Positions 47,601-55,551 of a DNA stretch of 64,000 bases are shown here, piece after piece. The stretch comes from Mycobacteroides chelonae (GTDB lineage Bacteria > Actinomycetota > Actinomycetes > Mycobacteriales > Mycobacteriaceae). The translations under genes and the position numbers were made by a program. The notes under the pieces are model-generated. The model was not told the DNA's origin. It made no database searches and saw only the letters and a list, made by a program, of their open reading frames with translations. The stretch's first letter is position 1. Each line of letters starts with the position of its first letter. The stretch lies in assembly GCF_016767715.1 (NCBI RefSeq), contig NZ_CP050145.1, positions 4,997,178 to 5,061,177 on the forward strand, read 5' to 3'.

Positions 47601-48076
47601 ACGGTGACGCCGCCAAGCCCGGTAGCCCGGCCAAGATCGTGCAGGCGACCGTGTTCCCTCCAGGCCCGGACGCCGACCAACCCGGCAAGGCGAATCTGGC
47701 GGTGGACGGCAACGCTTCCACGTCATGGTCGACCGACACCTACACCGACGCCGATCCCTTCCCGGCGCTCTTCAAGCCAGGGGTTGGCCTACTACTCGAT
47801 CTGCAGTCCGCCAGCGCTCTGAGCAGCGTCACGATTGAATCTCACAGTGTCGGAACACAAGTACAGATCCGTTCTGCCGACTCGGCCACACCCGGCTCCT
47901 TCAACGACACCAAGGAGATCTCCGCTACCACGACGTTGCAGCCCGGCAAAACAACGATTCCCATCACCAGCAGTTCGCAGGTCTCTCATGTGCTGGTGTG
48001 GATCAACAAGCTGGGTTCCACCAACGGTGATCACCATGCGGAGATCGGCGAAATCACTGTCACGACTGCTTCCTAG
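44648..48076 (+). CDS. murJ: MurJ/MviN lipid II flippase fused to pseudokinase and C-terminal extracellular domain
   Basis: The 1142-residue protein begins with about 14 membrane helices of the MurJ lipid II flippase (about 25-560). A cytoplasmic kinase-like domain follows (about 640-880). It contains IADGRYRLLTSHG but lacks catalytic HRD and DFG, the pseudokinase known to bind FhaA when phosphorylated by PknB. One more transmembrane helix (about 940-960) precedes an extracellular discoidin-like domain. It is Rv3910, acting with CwlM and PknB in controlling peptidoglycan precursor supply. The start is GTG 44648. Confidence 0.95.
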   Translation: MAAVRKPLDPLPDPESDDTIEELSDAAVVAHSGSMAVATLVSRITGFIKLLLITAALGAASASAFSTANQLPNIIAALVLEATFTAIFIPVLTRAEREDADGGQAFMRKLLTIATSVLVVATVLSVLAAPLLAALMLGDDPKVSTPLTTALAYLLLPQILFYGLSSVFMAILNTRNVFGPPAWAPVWNNVVAIAALILFWLMPGELTLDPTRMSDPKLLVLGIGTTLGVVTQATVLIPAIRRQGIPLRPLWGVDDRLKQFAGMAAAMFAYVAISQLGFVITNRIAAGAADSGPIIYNQTWMILQLPYGVVGVTILTAIMPRLSRNAAAEDTSAVVGDISLATRLTMVVLIPVVAVMTVAGPAMGPALSAYGHFTLGDAHYLGLSISLSSFTLIAYALVLLQLRVFYARHEAWTPTLIVIVITTVKIVCSVIASHLTDDPSLVAGYLGAANGLGFVAGAVCGYLLLRRSIGRAAGPLIGPGVVRTVLIALAASGTAAAVGLGIDRGFDLDLLTQAGGGLGSILRLVILGTVMLTVTFAAMVAVKLPEALSIVALLQRRLGSRLGIGIQDHASVMGNSPPPSLPYPDSGDRVGGGDAVGLTTANKSVHGGGADTRKGRAVTDTPGSSTRSVSTESPSGGAVPTSVMPGASIADGRYRLLTSHGGPDGLQFWQATDTELNRPVALTIIDGATFTSDQVQDILSNTLRLSKIGSSGLARVLDAVREGTGGIIVAQWVRGGSLREVADTEPSAVGASRAVRSLAEAADAAFEAGSALSIDHPDRVRISIDGDAVLAFPATLSSASADEDVHGLGATLYALTTRRWPLAETGQPSGLPGANRAPDGRPVEPRVIVPTIPAEISDVASRALSDDPGSAADLLDGLESAIASVDHTTMLEPAAAAPTQSFSIGRPQGFQDSGDPTDDDDYDEDEDPEEAARHRKIFLIGLGVVGVLVISLCIALGVWVTRIFGDVGPLDKINIGIGLPTQSANGDAAKPGSPAKIVQATVFPPGPDADQPGKANLAVDGNASTSWSTDTYTDADPFPALFKPGVGLLLDLQSASALSSVTIESHSVGTQVQIRSADSATPGSFNDTKEISATTTLQPGKTTIPITSSSQVSHVLVWINKLGSTNGDHHAEIGEITVTTAS

Positions 48077-48326
48077 CTGCGGGATCGCCTGACAGTCGAG
48101 CGGTTACCGAACGGCTTTCAGTATCGCTCCACAATTTTCACCCCTATATTTTTCGCGGTAGTTGAAACCCGATGGCAACCTCAGAATTACTCACTGAGCT
48201 GCGGTTCATGTCGTTCAGTTACGCATATCGCCGTTACAGGTTGTTGAAAGTTGTATAACAGTTTGCTGTGGGGTGATCCTGTGGTCGACGCCACCCCCCG
48301 TTTTTGATTACTGTGCGCGTGTGGGC

Positions 48327-48911
48327 ATGGTTCAGGGGGTTCTCACGACTCCTCAACACTCGGACGCCGAGCTGTTGGCTGCCCACGTCGCCGGCGACCC
48401 TTCCGCTTTCGAGCAGCTATTCCGCCGTCATCACCGCCGCCTCTACCGGCTCGCTCGGGCCACCAGCCGCACGCCCGAAGACGCCGCCGATGCATTGCAG
48501 GAAGCGATGCTGTCGGCGCATCGTGGTGCCGCCAATTTCCGCAATGACGCCGCGGTCACCAGCTGGCTGTACCGCATTGTCGTGAACGCCTGTCTCGATC
48601 GTCTGCGCCGTACCAAGACACACAACCCGATCGAACTCGAAGAGGACGTCTACACCCTCGAGGACCCCTCGACCAACGTCGACACCTCGATCGTCATCCA
48701 GAAGGCCTTGCTCAGGCTGCCTGCCGAGCAGCGCGCCGCGGTCATCGCCGTCGACATGCACGGATACTCGGTGGCCGACGCCGCTGAGCTGCTCGGTGTG
48801 CCCGAGGGCACGGTGAAGAGCCGCTGCGCCCGAGCCCGCGCACGCCTGGCCGTCGCCCTGCACTATCTCGACAAGGCCGGCTCCGTCGAACCGGAAACCA
48901 TCGACTACTAA
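48327..48911 (+). CDS. sigM: ECF sigma factor SigM
   Basis: The 194-residue group IV sigma factor has region 2 (about 10-80, LFRRHHRRLYRLA and DALQEAMLSAHRG) and region 4 (about 120-175) with EGTVKSRCARARARL in the DNA-binding helix. A GTG at 48321 is an alternative start. It is followed by rsmA, which encodes its anti-sigma factor. In mycobacteria SigM controls Esx-type genes and is kept inactive until released. Confidence 0.94.
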   Translation: MVQGVLTTPQHSDAELLAAHVAGDPSAFEQLFRRHHRRLYRLARATSRTPEDAADALQEAMLSAHRGAANFRNDAAVTSWLYRIVVNACLDRLRRTKTHNPIELEEDVYTLEDPSTNVDTSIVIQKALLRLPAEQRAAVIAVDMHGYSVADAAELLGVPEGTVKSRCARARARLAVALHYLDKAGSVEPETIDY

Positions 48912-48996
48912 CCGTGTGCCGCCGTGTCACAATCCGCCTACGAATTGGGCAACAGGCGTGGCCAGCGGTAGCTGGGTACGGGAACAATGAATTCAC

Positions 48997-49896
48997 ATGG
49001 TCAACAATCCGCCGGACACCGCCGATGGCGAAGGTAACCTCGACAAGGTGAACCTCGCCGAGGTACCGCTGTCACTTGAGGTCCTGGCCGACCTGCACGC
49101 CGGCGTCTACGACGCAGGCGATGCCGACGTACTTCGGCAACGGGCAGACCAGGATCCGGACGCGCGCACGACACTGGCCGCCCTCGACCATGTACGTGCC
49201 GACCTGGTGGCGTGGATGGAAAGCCCCGCCCCCGATGTGCCCGCGGCCGTCGTCGACGGCATCGTTGCCGCATTGCACGCCGAGTCAGCGAAATCGACGT
49301 TGCCCGTGGTAGCTGCGGATGCCGTCCGGCCCGCGGACCCGCGCCTTAACCTGGTGACCGGCCCCGTCCCCCTGGACCATCGCCGGCGCCCCGCGGCAAA
49401 GCGCCGCTGGCTCGCATTCTCGGGCGCGGGGTTGGCCGCGGCCGCCTGTATCGCGGTGGCCATCACCGTGGTCGCGCAGAACAACCAGCGCACCTCTGAG
49501 ACCACCGCCACCGTCGCGGGCCCGTCGTTGTCGCAGTACATCGCGCCCAAAACCGCTGCGCCCATGGCGCCGGAATTGCCGCCGCAGAGTGCCCTGGGCC
49601 AGACCGCCTTCCCGATTTCTGGCAACGAGATCACCGCACTCGTCGGCCGCACCCCCACATTCGGCACCCTCGAGGACCCCGCTCTGCGCGCGTCCTGCCT
49701 CGCCGGCCTCGGCTTCCCGGCCTCAACGCCCGTGCTCGGAGCGCAGACCCTGGACGTCGACGGCCCCGCGGTGTTGATGGTGCTGCCCGCCGAACGCCCG
49801 GGTGAACTGTTGGCGGTGGCCGTCCGGCCCGGTTGCAGCCAGTCCGATCCTCAGCGGGTGGCACAGACCCGAATCGGCGCGTCACCCGGCCGCTAG
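48997..49896 (+). CDS. rsmA: Anti-sigma-M factor
   Basis: The 299 residues comprise a cytoplasmic N-terminal sigma-binding region (about 1-130), one transmembrane helix (about 142-162, ACIAVAITVVAQ) and an extracellular domain (about 165-299) with two cysteines (RASCLAGL and RPGCSQ). No HxxxCxxC ZAS motif is present, as in Rv3912. Gene order sigM-rsmA-trxB-trxA is conserved. Confidence 0.9.
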   Translation: MVNNPPDTADGEGNLDKVNLAEVPLSLEVLADLHAGVYDAGDADVLRQRADQDPDARTTLAALDHVRADLVAWMESPAPDVPAAVVDGIVAALHAESAKSTLPVVAADAVRPADPRLNLVTGPVPLDHRRRPAAKRRWLAFSGAGLAAAACIAVAITVVAQNNQRTSETTATVAGPSLSQYIAPKTAAPMAPELPPQSALGQTAFPISGNEITALVGRTPTFGTLEDPALRASCLAGLGFPASTPVLGAQTLDVDGPAVLMVLPAERPGELLAVAVRPGCSQSDPQRVAQTRIGASPGR

Positions 49897-49913
49897 AAGG
49901 CCGGACCGCGCCC

Positions 49914-49957
49914 GTATCTCCCACCGCCCGCCCGCGGTATCTCCCACCGCCCGCCCG
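49914..49957. repeat. Two-copy 23-bp tandem repeat upstream of trxB
   Basis: GTATCTCCCACCGCCCGCCCG occurs at 49914-49934 and again exactly at 49937-49957, a 23-base period. It lies just before the predicted trxB promoter and may hold duplicated regulator sites. Confidence 0.7.
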
Positions 49958-49961
49958 GTGC

Positions 49962-49988
49962 GGAACATCCCGCTCTAGGCTGTTGTTT
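49962..49988 (+). promoter_or_regulatory. Candidate SigH-type promoter of trxB
   Basis: GGAACA (49962-49967) and GTTT (49985-49988) are separated by 17 bases, matching the GGAAYA/GTT pattern of SigH-dependent oxidative-stress promoters. The trxB start is 60 bases downstream. M. tuberculosis trxB2 is known to be SigH-controlled. Confidence 0.6.
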
Positions 49989-50047
49989 CAGCACTCGCAT
50001 GGCCTTTGTCTCCAACAGGCACTCAGATCGGATCAGAAGGGAACCGC

Positions 50048-51025
50048 ATGTCGGAGGTTGTATCGACCGAGTCCGAATCGGACATCCATGAGCTCATCAT
50101 CATCGGCTCAGGACCCGCTGGATACACCGCGGCGGTCTACGCAGCCCGCGCCCAGCTGAAGCCGATCGTTTTCGAGGGTACCCAGTTCGGCGGGGCACTC
50201 ATGACCACCACCGAGGTCGAGAACTACCCGGGTTTCCGCGAGGGCATCATGGGTCCCGACCTGATGGACCAGATGCGTGAGCAGGCCATTCGCTTCGGTG
50301 CCGACCTGCGCACCGAGGATGTCGATGAGGTCTCCCTGCGGGGCCCTGTGAAGACTGTCACGGTCGGTGGCGAGGTCTTCCGTTCCCGCGCGGTGATCTT
50401 GGCCATGGGCGCCGCTCCGCGGTATCTGGGGGTACCGGGCGAGGACACCTTGCTGGGCCGGGGCGTGAGCTCCTGTGCCACCTGCGACGGTTTCTTCTTC
50501 AAGGATCAGGACATCGCCGTCATCGGCGGCGGCGATTCCGCGATGGAAGAAGCGACTTTCCTCACACGGTTTGCCCGCAGCGTGACACTCATCCATCGCC
50601 GCGACGAGTTCCGCGCATCCAAGATCATGCTCGAGCGCGCGTACGCGGACCCCAAGATCAACGTCCTGACCAACACCAAGATCCTCGGGGTCGAGGGCAC
50701 CGACTCGGTGATCGGGCTCAAGCTCGAGAACACCGTGACCGGGGAAGCCTCGCAGCTGCCCGTCACCGGGATGTTCGTCGCCGTCGGGCACGATCCCCGT
50801 AGCGAACTCGTCAAGGATGTCGTCGACGTCGATTCAGACGGGTACGTACTGGTGCGCGACAGAAGCACCTACACCTCACTGGAAGGCGTGTTCGCTGCGG
50901 GTGACCTCGTTGACCGAACCTATCGGCAAGCCGTCACCGCCGCCGGAAGTGGTTGTGCCGCAGCCATCGACGCCGAGCGCTGGCTCGCCGAGACGGCGCA
51001 TTCCCAGACCCTCGTCGAGGCCTAG
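50048..51025 (+). CDS. trxB: Thioredoxin reductase
   Basis: NADPH-dependent flavoprotein of 325 residues that reduces thioredoxin. It shows the FAD motif [17 protein letters not shown], the redox pair CATC (Cys143 and Cys146), the NADPH motif [10 protein letters not shown] and the C-terminal [16 protein letters not shown] 50048 is behind GAAGGGAACC; an earlier in-frame start at 50006 is less likely. It is followed directly by trxA. Confidence 0.96.
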   Translation: MSEVVSTESESDIHELIIIGSGPAGYTAAVYAARAQLKPIVFEGTQFGGALMTTTEVENYPGFREGIMGPDLMDQMREQAIRFGADLRTEDVDEVSLRGPVKTVTVGGEVFRSRAVILAMGAAPRYLGVPGEDTLLGRGVSSCATCDGFFFKDQDIAVIGGGDSAMEEATFLTRFARSVTLIHRRDEFRASKIMLERAYADPKINVLTNTKILGVEGTDSVIGLKLENTVTGEASQLPVTGMFVAVGHDPRSELVKDVVDVDSDGYVLVRDRSTYTSLEGVFAAGDLVDRTYRQAVTAAGSGCAAAIDAERWLAETAHSQTLVEA

Positions 51026-51055
51026 CCTCACCGCCACCCATCACAAGGAGAACCC

Positions 51056-51385
51056 ATGAGCGACCACGCGACCGTTACCGTCACCGACGACTCCTTCCAG
51101 CAGGATGTCGTCTCCAGCAATAAGCCCGTGCTGGTGGATTTCTGGGCGACCTGGTGCGGACCCTGCAAGATGGTGGCCCCCGTGCTGGAGGAGATCGCCA
51201 AGGACCATGGCGAAACGCTCACCATCGCCAAGCTCGATGTGGATGCCAACCCGGAGACCGCACGCGCCTTCCAGGTGACGTCGATCCCCACCCTGATTCT
51301 CTTCCAGAACGGTGAGGCAACCAAGCGGATCGTCGGCGCCAAGAGCAAGTCGGCGTTGCTGCGTGAGCTGGACGGGGTCGTCTGA
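51056..51385 (+). CDS. trxA: Thioredoxin
   Basis: Cytoplasmic disulphide reductant of 109 residues with the active site WCGPC (Cys34 and Cys37) and the cis-proline in SIPTLILF. It forms a NADPH-trxB-trxA pair with the preceding gene (30 bases apart), and matches Rv3914. A hairpin overlaps its stop. Confidence 0.96.
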   Translation: MSDHATVTVTDDSFQQDVVSSNKPVLVDFWATWCGPCKMVAPVLEEIAKDHGETLTIAKLDVDANPETARAFQVTSIPTLILFQNGEATKRIVGAKSKSALLRELDGVV

Positions 51386-51401
51386 CCGGTTCGACACCGG
51401 T
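51383..51401 (+). terminator. Hairpin overlapping the trxA stop
   Basis: GACCGGT (51383-51389) and ACCGGTC (51395-51401) are perfect 7-base arms around a 5-base loop. The left arm contains the TGA stop-adjacent bases of trxA. It is the likely terminator of trxB-trxA, though a long U tract is absent. Confidence 0.5.
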
Positions 51402-51520
51402 CGGTTGACTCGGCCGGGAGTTTCTCTCATCGCCTAGGCATCTGAGACAATAGTGCAGTCCCGACGACGGGCAGCCCGTGTTCGGTCGGTGACAGTGCGG
51501 TTTCTTGCGAAAGGCGGAGT

Positions 51521-52708
51521 ATGACGACAGGCGCGTCGAACATTCGCCGCGGCGATCGAGGCCCCGCCGTCAGCGAGGTACGCGAGGTGCTCACCGCACT
51601 CGGGTTCCTGGAGGATCCCGATGAGGTGCTTGCGACCGGTCGGCATGTCATGCCCGACCACTTCGACCCGACCTTGGACGACGCCGTGCGCGCGTTCCAG
51701 CAGCGCCGCGGCCTGTTGGTCGATGGTGTCGTCGGACCCGCGACCTATCGCACCCTGAAGGAAGCCTCCTATCGGCTCGGGGCTCGCACCCTTTTTCACC
51801 AGTTCTCCGCACCCATGTACGGCGACGATGTGGCGACTCTGCAGAAGCGCCTGCAAGATCTTGGGTTCTACACGGGCCTGGTCGACGGGAACTTCGGGCT
51901 GCAGACCTACAACTCGCTCATGTCATACCAGCGGGAGTACGGGCTGACCGCGGACGGTATTTGTGGACCCGAGACCCTGCGCTCGTTCCAGTTGTTGGGT
52001 CGACACGTCACCGGTGGATCCGCGCACGCGATTCGTGAGACCGAACACGTCCGCAACGCCGGCCCACAGCTGTCAGGCAAGCGCATCGTGATCGATCCGG
52101 GTCTCGGCGGCGCCGACCGCGGAGTCATCGTTCCGGGTCGCGAGGGCCCGACCAGCGAGGCAGACATCCTGTGGGACTTGGCCAGTCGCCTCGAGGGCCG
52201 GATGACAGCGATCGGTATGGACACGTACATCTCGCGCGCCATCCAGAACAACCCCACCGATATCGACCGCGCCACCTACGCCAACAATGTGGGTGCCGAT
52301 CTGATGATCAGCCTGCGTTTCGACTCGCAACCGACGGTGGCCGCCAGCGGCGTCGCGTCCTATCACTTCGGCAACCTGCATGGCTCGGTGTCCACCATCG
52401 GACACATGCTGGCCGACTTTATTCAGCGAGAAGTGGCTGCTCGCACGGGATTACGCGACTGCAGAGCACACGGCCGGACGTGGGACCTGCTGCGCCTCAC
52501 CCGGATGCCCACCGTGCAGGTGGACATCGGGTACATCACCTCACCGAACGATGTCTCCATTCTGAGCGCCGCCCACTATCGCGATGTGGTGGCCGAGTCG
52601 ATTCTGGCCGCGGTCAAGCGTGTGTACCTGCTCGGTAAGAACGACCGGCCTACTGGCACATTCACTTTCGATGAGCTGCTGGCCCACGAGCTGTCCGCCG
52701 GAAGTTAG
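51521..52708 (+). CDS. cwlM: CwlM-type amidase-fold regulator of peptidoglycan synthesis
   Basis: The 395 residues hold two peptidoglycan-binding repeats (about 8-75 and 95-160) and an Amidase_3 fold (about 185-370). There is no signal peptide. The zinc histidine expected in the DPGHGG motif is replaced by Leu (IDPGLGG); Rv3915 also lacks it. In mycobacteria CwlM is phosphorylated by PknB and activates MurA or binds MurJ/FhaA, so a regulatory, non-hydrolytic role fits. An AAAGGCGGAG site precedes the ATG. Confidence 0.93.
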   Translation: MTTGASNIRRGDRGPAVSEVREVLTALGFLEDPDEVLATGRHVMPDHFDPTLDDAVRAFQQRRGLLVDGVVGPATYRTLKEASYRLGARTLFHQFSAPMYGDDVATLQKRLQDLGFYTGLVDGNFGLQTYNSLMSYQREYGLTADGICGPETLRSFQLLGRHVTGGSAHAIRETEHVRNAGPQLSGKRIVIDPGLGGADRGVIVPGREGPTSEADILWDLASRLEGRMTAIGMDTYISRAIQNNPTDIDRATYANNVGADLMISLRFDSQPTVAASGVASYHFGNLHGSVSTIGHMLADFIQREVAARTGLRDCRAHGRTWDLLRLTRMPTVQVDIGYITSPNDVSILSAAHYRDVVAESILAAVKRVYLLGKNDRPTGTFTFDELLAHELSAGS

Positions 52709-52932
52709 TCCGAGCGCACCAGCTCGATCGCGCTTGCCGGACAGAGGTGCGCTGCCTCATCGGCCTTCGCCACCTGGTCCTCGTTCAACACCCCAGCAGC
52801 CCTCGGTACGGCAGTGCCATCCGCATCCGCACTGAACAACTCCGGGTGCTGCGCAACGCAGTATCCGGACCCCATGCACAGATCCTGATCGACGATCACA
52901 CTGAACCCTGCGTGGGCCCCGACCACGGTCAC
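52705..52932 (-). CDS. [3Fe-4S]-type ferredoxin, P450 partner
   Basis: The 75 residues from GTG 52932 include CMGSGYC and CPASAIEL, the cysteine spacing of single-cluster 3Fe-4S ferredoxins that feed electrons to bacterial P450s. The GTG overlaps the P450 stop as GTGA, so the two are co-translated. A shorter start inside the frame is possible. No ferredoxin reductase gene is nearby. It converges with cwlM with a 4-base overlap. Confidence 0.9.
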   Translation of the reverse strand: MTVVGAHAGFSVIVDQDLCMGSGYCVAQHPELFSADADGTAVPRAAGVLNEDQVAKADEAAHLCPASAIELVRSD

Positions 52933-54533
52933 GCCCTCGTTAGGGTAACGGGCAGCCCACCATCGAGCGTCACCGAAAAGTTGAAGTGGTGCTTGGGCTT
53001 CCAGGTCTGCGGGAGCGTCAGCCGATACCTCTGGAAAATGATCGTCAACAAGAACTGCGCGTTCATGTAGGCCATGCCGGTGCCGAGGCAGTGGTGTCTG
53101 CCCGACCCGAACGGCATGAATGCCAGTCTCGGACGCTCCCTGACAAGTGCCTGGTCCATGAATCGATTCGGGTCGTAAGAGTCTGGGTTCACCCACCAGC
53201 GTGGATCACGGTGCATCGAGTACAACGACGGGCCGACGATGGTGTATCGCGGGATGAGGTACCCACCTATCACGTCGTCTTCCATCGCGAATCTAGGATT
53301 GAGCGGGTGGCCCTGCAACCTCTGCCCCTCGTCGAAACACGCTTTCGCCCAAGACAACTTGGGTAGATCATCCGGCGTCGGCACTGCACCGTGCAGCGCG
53401 TCAACCTCTGCGTACAGCCGGTTGAGGTGATCCGGGTGTGCCAGTAGTAGCGCGAGTGTCCACGACAGCGACGCCACCACCGTCTCGTATCCACCCGCCA
53501 TCAGGATCATCAGTTCCATGCTGAGATCCCGCTCCGACAACGGACTTCCGTCATCGTAGGTCGCCTCCAACAACAGGCTCAACAGATCCGGGGTCTCGAC
53601 CGGGTGCTTGCGGCGGTCCTTTATCAGCCTTCTCGTCAATCGCCACAGTCTCCACATCGACCTGGGCGCGCTCTCGCGCCCGGGTAGCGGCAGCAGGTTC
53701 GGTAAGGGGCTCATCAACGTCACCGACGCCATCAGCGACATGAAAGTCCTTAAGTTCACGTCAGTTTCGTGGATCTCCTGCGCGGTGATCGACGAGGAGA
53801 ACATCGCGCGCAGGAACGCGGGCAAGGTCACCTGTGCGATCGCGTGTTGCAAGTCCACCTCCTGCCCGGTGTCTGCCCACCGTGCCCAGCTGTCGACTCG
53901 GCCCACGAATTCGTCGGCGATCACCTCTGCCACCCGCGCCAGATGGCGGCGTCCAAACATCGGCATGAGCATCCGGCGCCGCTGCCGGAACTTGTCTCCC
54001 TCCAGCATCGGAATCGCAGCACCGATCATGCCCATTGCCGCCTGGCCCGGTCCGATCATGCTGTACCGACCGACGGGGTCGTCCATCACCTGGCTGGCGT
54101 AATCCGGATGGTTCACCACAATAATGCTGCCGCCCAATGGAAATGGAACGCTATAGATGTCGCCGAACTCCTTTGCGCAGCGCCGGAAGAACTCGAAGGG
54201 TTCACGCCGCATCTCCGGGACACTCCCGACGAACGGTCGGCCAACGGGACCCGGTGGAGTGAGCGCCGCTCTCCCCACTCCCCGCACGGCGCTAGCCGCC
54301 AGAGGAATGCCTGCGCGGGTGATCCGCCATGGATCATGCCTACAGAAGGCAGATCCTCCGTGCCGTCTACCAATCTCGTTGACTTCGTGCACCGTCGGAT
54401 TGAGCGGCAATGGCCCCCAATCTCCCGTCAGCTCACGTGGCAGCGGCACATCTATTGCGCGGGATTGCGTCCCTGCGGAAGCCTCGAATGGACAAGCATC
54501 GGTCCTGTTCTCGGCAGTGGGTGGCTGCGGCAT
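52929..54533 (-). CDS. Cytochrome P450 with N-terminal extension
   Basis: The 534 residues from ATG 54533 (AAGGAG site) include the K-helix EGQR and the haem-binding FGSGRHHCLG. The I-helix is AGGYETV, where AGxDT is usual; the acid is replaced by Tyr-Glu. Residues 1-92 precede the PPGP hinge and form an unusually long extension with no clear transmembrane helix. The substrate is unknown. The partner ferredoxin and an AveC-like protein are adjacent. Confidence 0.88.
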   Translation of the reverse strand: MPQPPTAENRTDACPFEASAGTQSRAIDVPLPRELTGDWGPLPLNPTVHEVNEIGRRHGGSAFCRHDPWRITRAGIPLAASAVRGVGRAALTPPGPVGRPFVGSVPEMRREPFEFFRRCAKEFGDIYSVPFPLGGSIIVVNHPDYASQVMDDPVGRYSMIGPGQAAMGMIGAAIPMLEGDKFRQRRRMLMPMFGRRHLARVAEVIADEFVGRVDSWARWADTGQEVDLQHAIAQVTLPAFLRAMFSSSITAQEIHETDVNLRTFMSLMASVTLMSPLPNLLPLPGRESAPRSMWRLWRLTRRLIKDRRKHPVETPDLLSLLLEATYDDGSPLSERDLSMELMILMAGGYETVVASLSWTLALLLAHPDHLNRLYAEVDALHGAVPTPDDLPKLSWAKACFDEGQRLQGHPLNPRFAMEDDVIGGYLIPRYTIVGPSLYSMHRDPRWWVNPDSYDPNRFMDQALVRERPRLAFMPFGSGRHHCLGTGMAYMNAQFLLTIIFQRYRLTLPQTWKPKHHFNFSVTLDGGLPVTLTRA

Positions 54534-54562
54534 GCTCCTTGGTCTCCTTTTCCGAGGGGTGA

Positions 54563-55411
54563 CTACGCCACGGGCACGGGCTGTTTGGAGGGTGCGCCAC
54601 GCACCGGTCCCAACACCGTGGCTCCGACCGCATCGCGGTAACGCTGACACGTAGGTGAGTACGCCGCGATCACAACAGCCAGGAGGTTGAGGGCCGTGCA
54701 CAGGCTGGCGATCGCCCACGACGGTCCGGGCCTGAGTCCCAGATGAATCGCGAAGTAGTTCGGCAGCGTGCAGATGATGGTGTAGGCGAGATATGCCCCA
54801 GGTGCGACGAATGGGATTATTGCCCAACGGTATCCGCGCATATGCGGCCGGATCACTACCAGTACCCAGGCGATCATCACCAGGAATCCGCCGTTCTGCA
54901 CGAGGCTGGGCAATGGCACTCCGTACACCAGTGCGTTGTTGCTGTAGTACCTCATCAGGCCGAAATGACTGTTGACCATCTCACCGATGCATTCGCCAAT
55001 CCCGAAGATCACCGCGAACGAGATGAGTGTCCAAGCGGCCCAACCCTTTTTGATCATCTCGTAGACGAGTAGCGCCGTCGGCGCCGTACCCACCCAGACC
55101 AGCGGAACGAAGATCGGAAGGGGCCGGTCGGCGATCGTGACGTAGGGCAGGGCGTTGGTCATATAGGTGGTGGCACCAATGACGTCGAGCCATGGCTCGA
55201 CGAAGTAGGGCAGGACTGTCACCCCGCTGAGCATGATCAGCCAGTACATCAGCGCGTCTTCGTGCCTCCGTAGGGTCATCCATCCCACCCAGATCAGCGA
55301 AATCGCCAGGCAAGTAACAAGTATCGCGACGACGGTCCATGCCCACCACGGCTCACCGTGAATGACTGGTGGTGGACCCCACTGCGCACCCATACTCCAT
55401 CGTCTCGTCAC
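54563..55411 (-). CDS. Polytopic membrane protein, AveC-like (spirocyclase family)
   Basis: The 282-residue protein has seven or so hydrophobic helices and conserved charged residues such as WVGWMTLRRHEDAL, VEPWLDVIGA, and FGIGECIGEMVNSHFG. It resembles the AveC spirocyclase family, whose named member forms the avermectin spiroketal. In mycobacteria such proteins are often near P450s. The chemistry here is unknown. The start is GTG 55411; an ATG near 55393 is an alternative. It precedes the P450 by 29 bases. Confidence 0.65.
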   Translation of the reverse strand: MTRRWSMGAQWGPPPVIHGEPWWAWTVVAILVTCLAISLIWVGWMTLRRHEDALMYWLIMLSGVTVLPYFVEPWLDVIGATTYMTNALPYVTIADRPLPIFVPLVWVGTAPTALLVYEMIKKGWAAWTLISFAVIFGIGECIGEMVNSHFGLMRYYSNNALVYGVPLPSLVQNGGFLVMIAWVLVVIRPHMRGYRWAIIPFVAPGAYLAYTIICTLPNYFAIHLGLRPGPSWAIASLCTALNLLAVVIAAYSPTCQRYRDAVGATVLGPVRGAPSKQPVPVA

Positions 55412-55443
55412 AAGTGTCCTTTCGCCGTCGGCAAGCGGTTCAT

Positions 55444-55461
55444 TCGGACACTAATGTCTGA
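55444..55461. promoter_or_regulatory. Candidate TetR operator
   Basis: TCGGACA (55444-55450) and TGTCTGA (55455-55461) form an inverted repeat with one mismatch across CTAA. It lies between the divergent AveC-like gene and tetR. A direct pair AATCATTTCG/AATCATTCCG follows at 55476-55500. Confidence 0.45.
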
Positions 55462-55538
55462 TTTGAGAATAAGTCAATCATTTCGAGACAAATCATTCCG
55501 TAAGACGACACACCTCATCGATAGCCTGCGGCGTCGAC

Positions 55539-55551
55539 TATTCTCAGCCGC
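55539..55551 (+). promoter_or_regulatory. Leaderless promoter of tetR
   Basis: TATTCT (55539-55544) is followed after seven bases by the ATG at 55552. No ribosome site is visible, so transcription should start at the codon. Confidence 0.55.

Noticed and set aside
49914..49957. CRISPR array
   Set aside because: Only two short GC-rich copies with a 2-base spacer; no cas genes or spacers are present.
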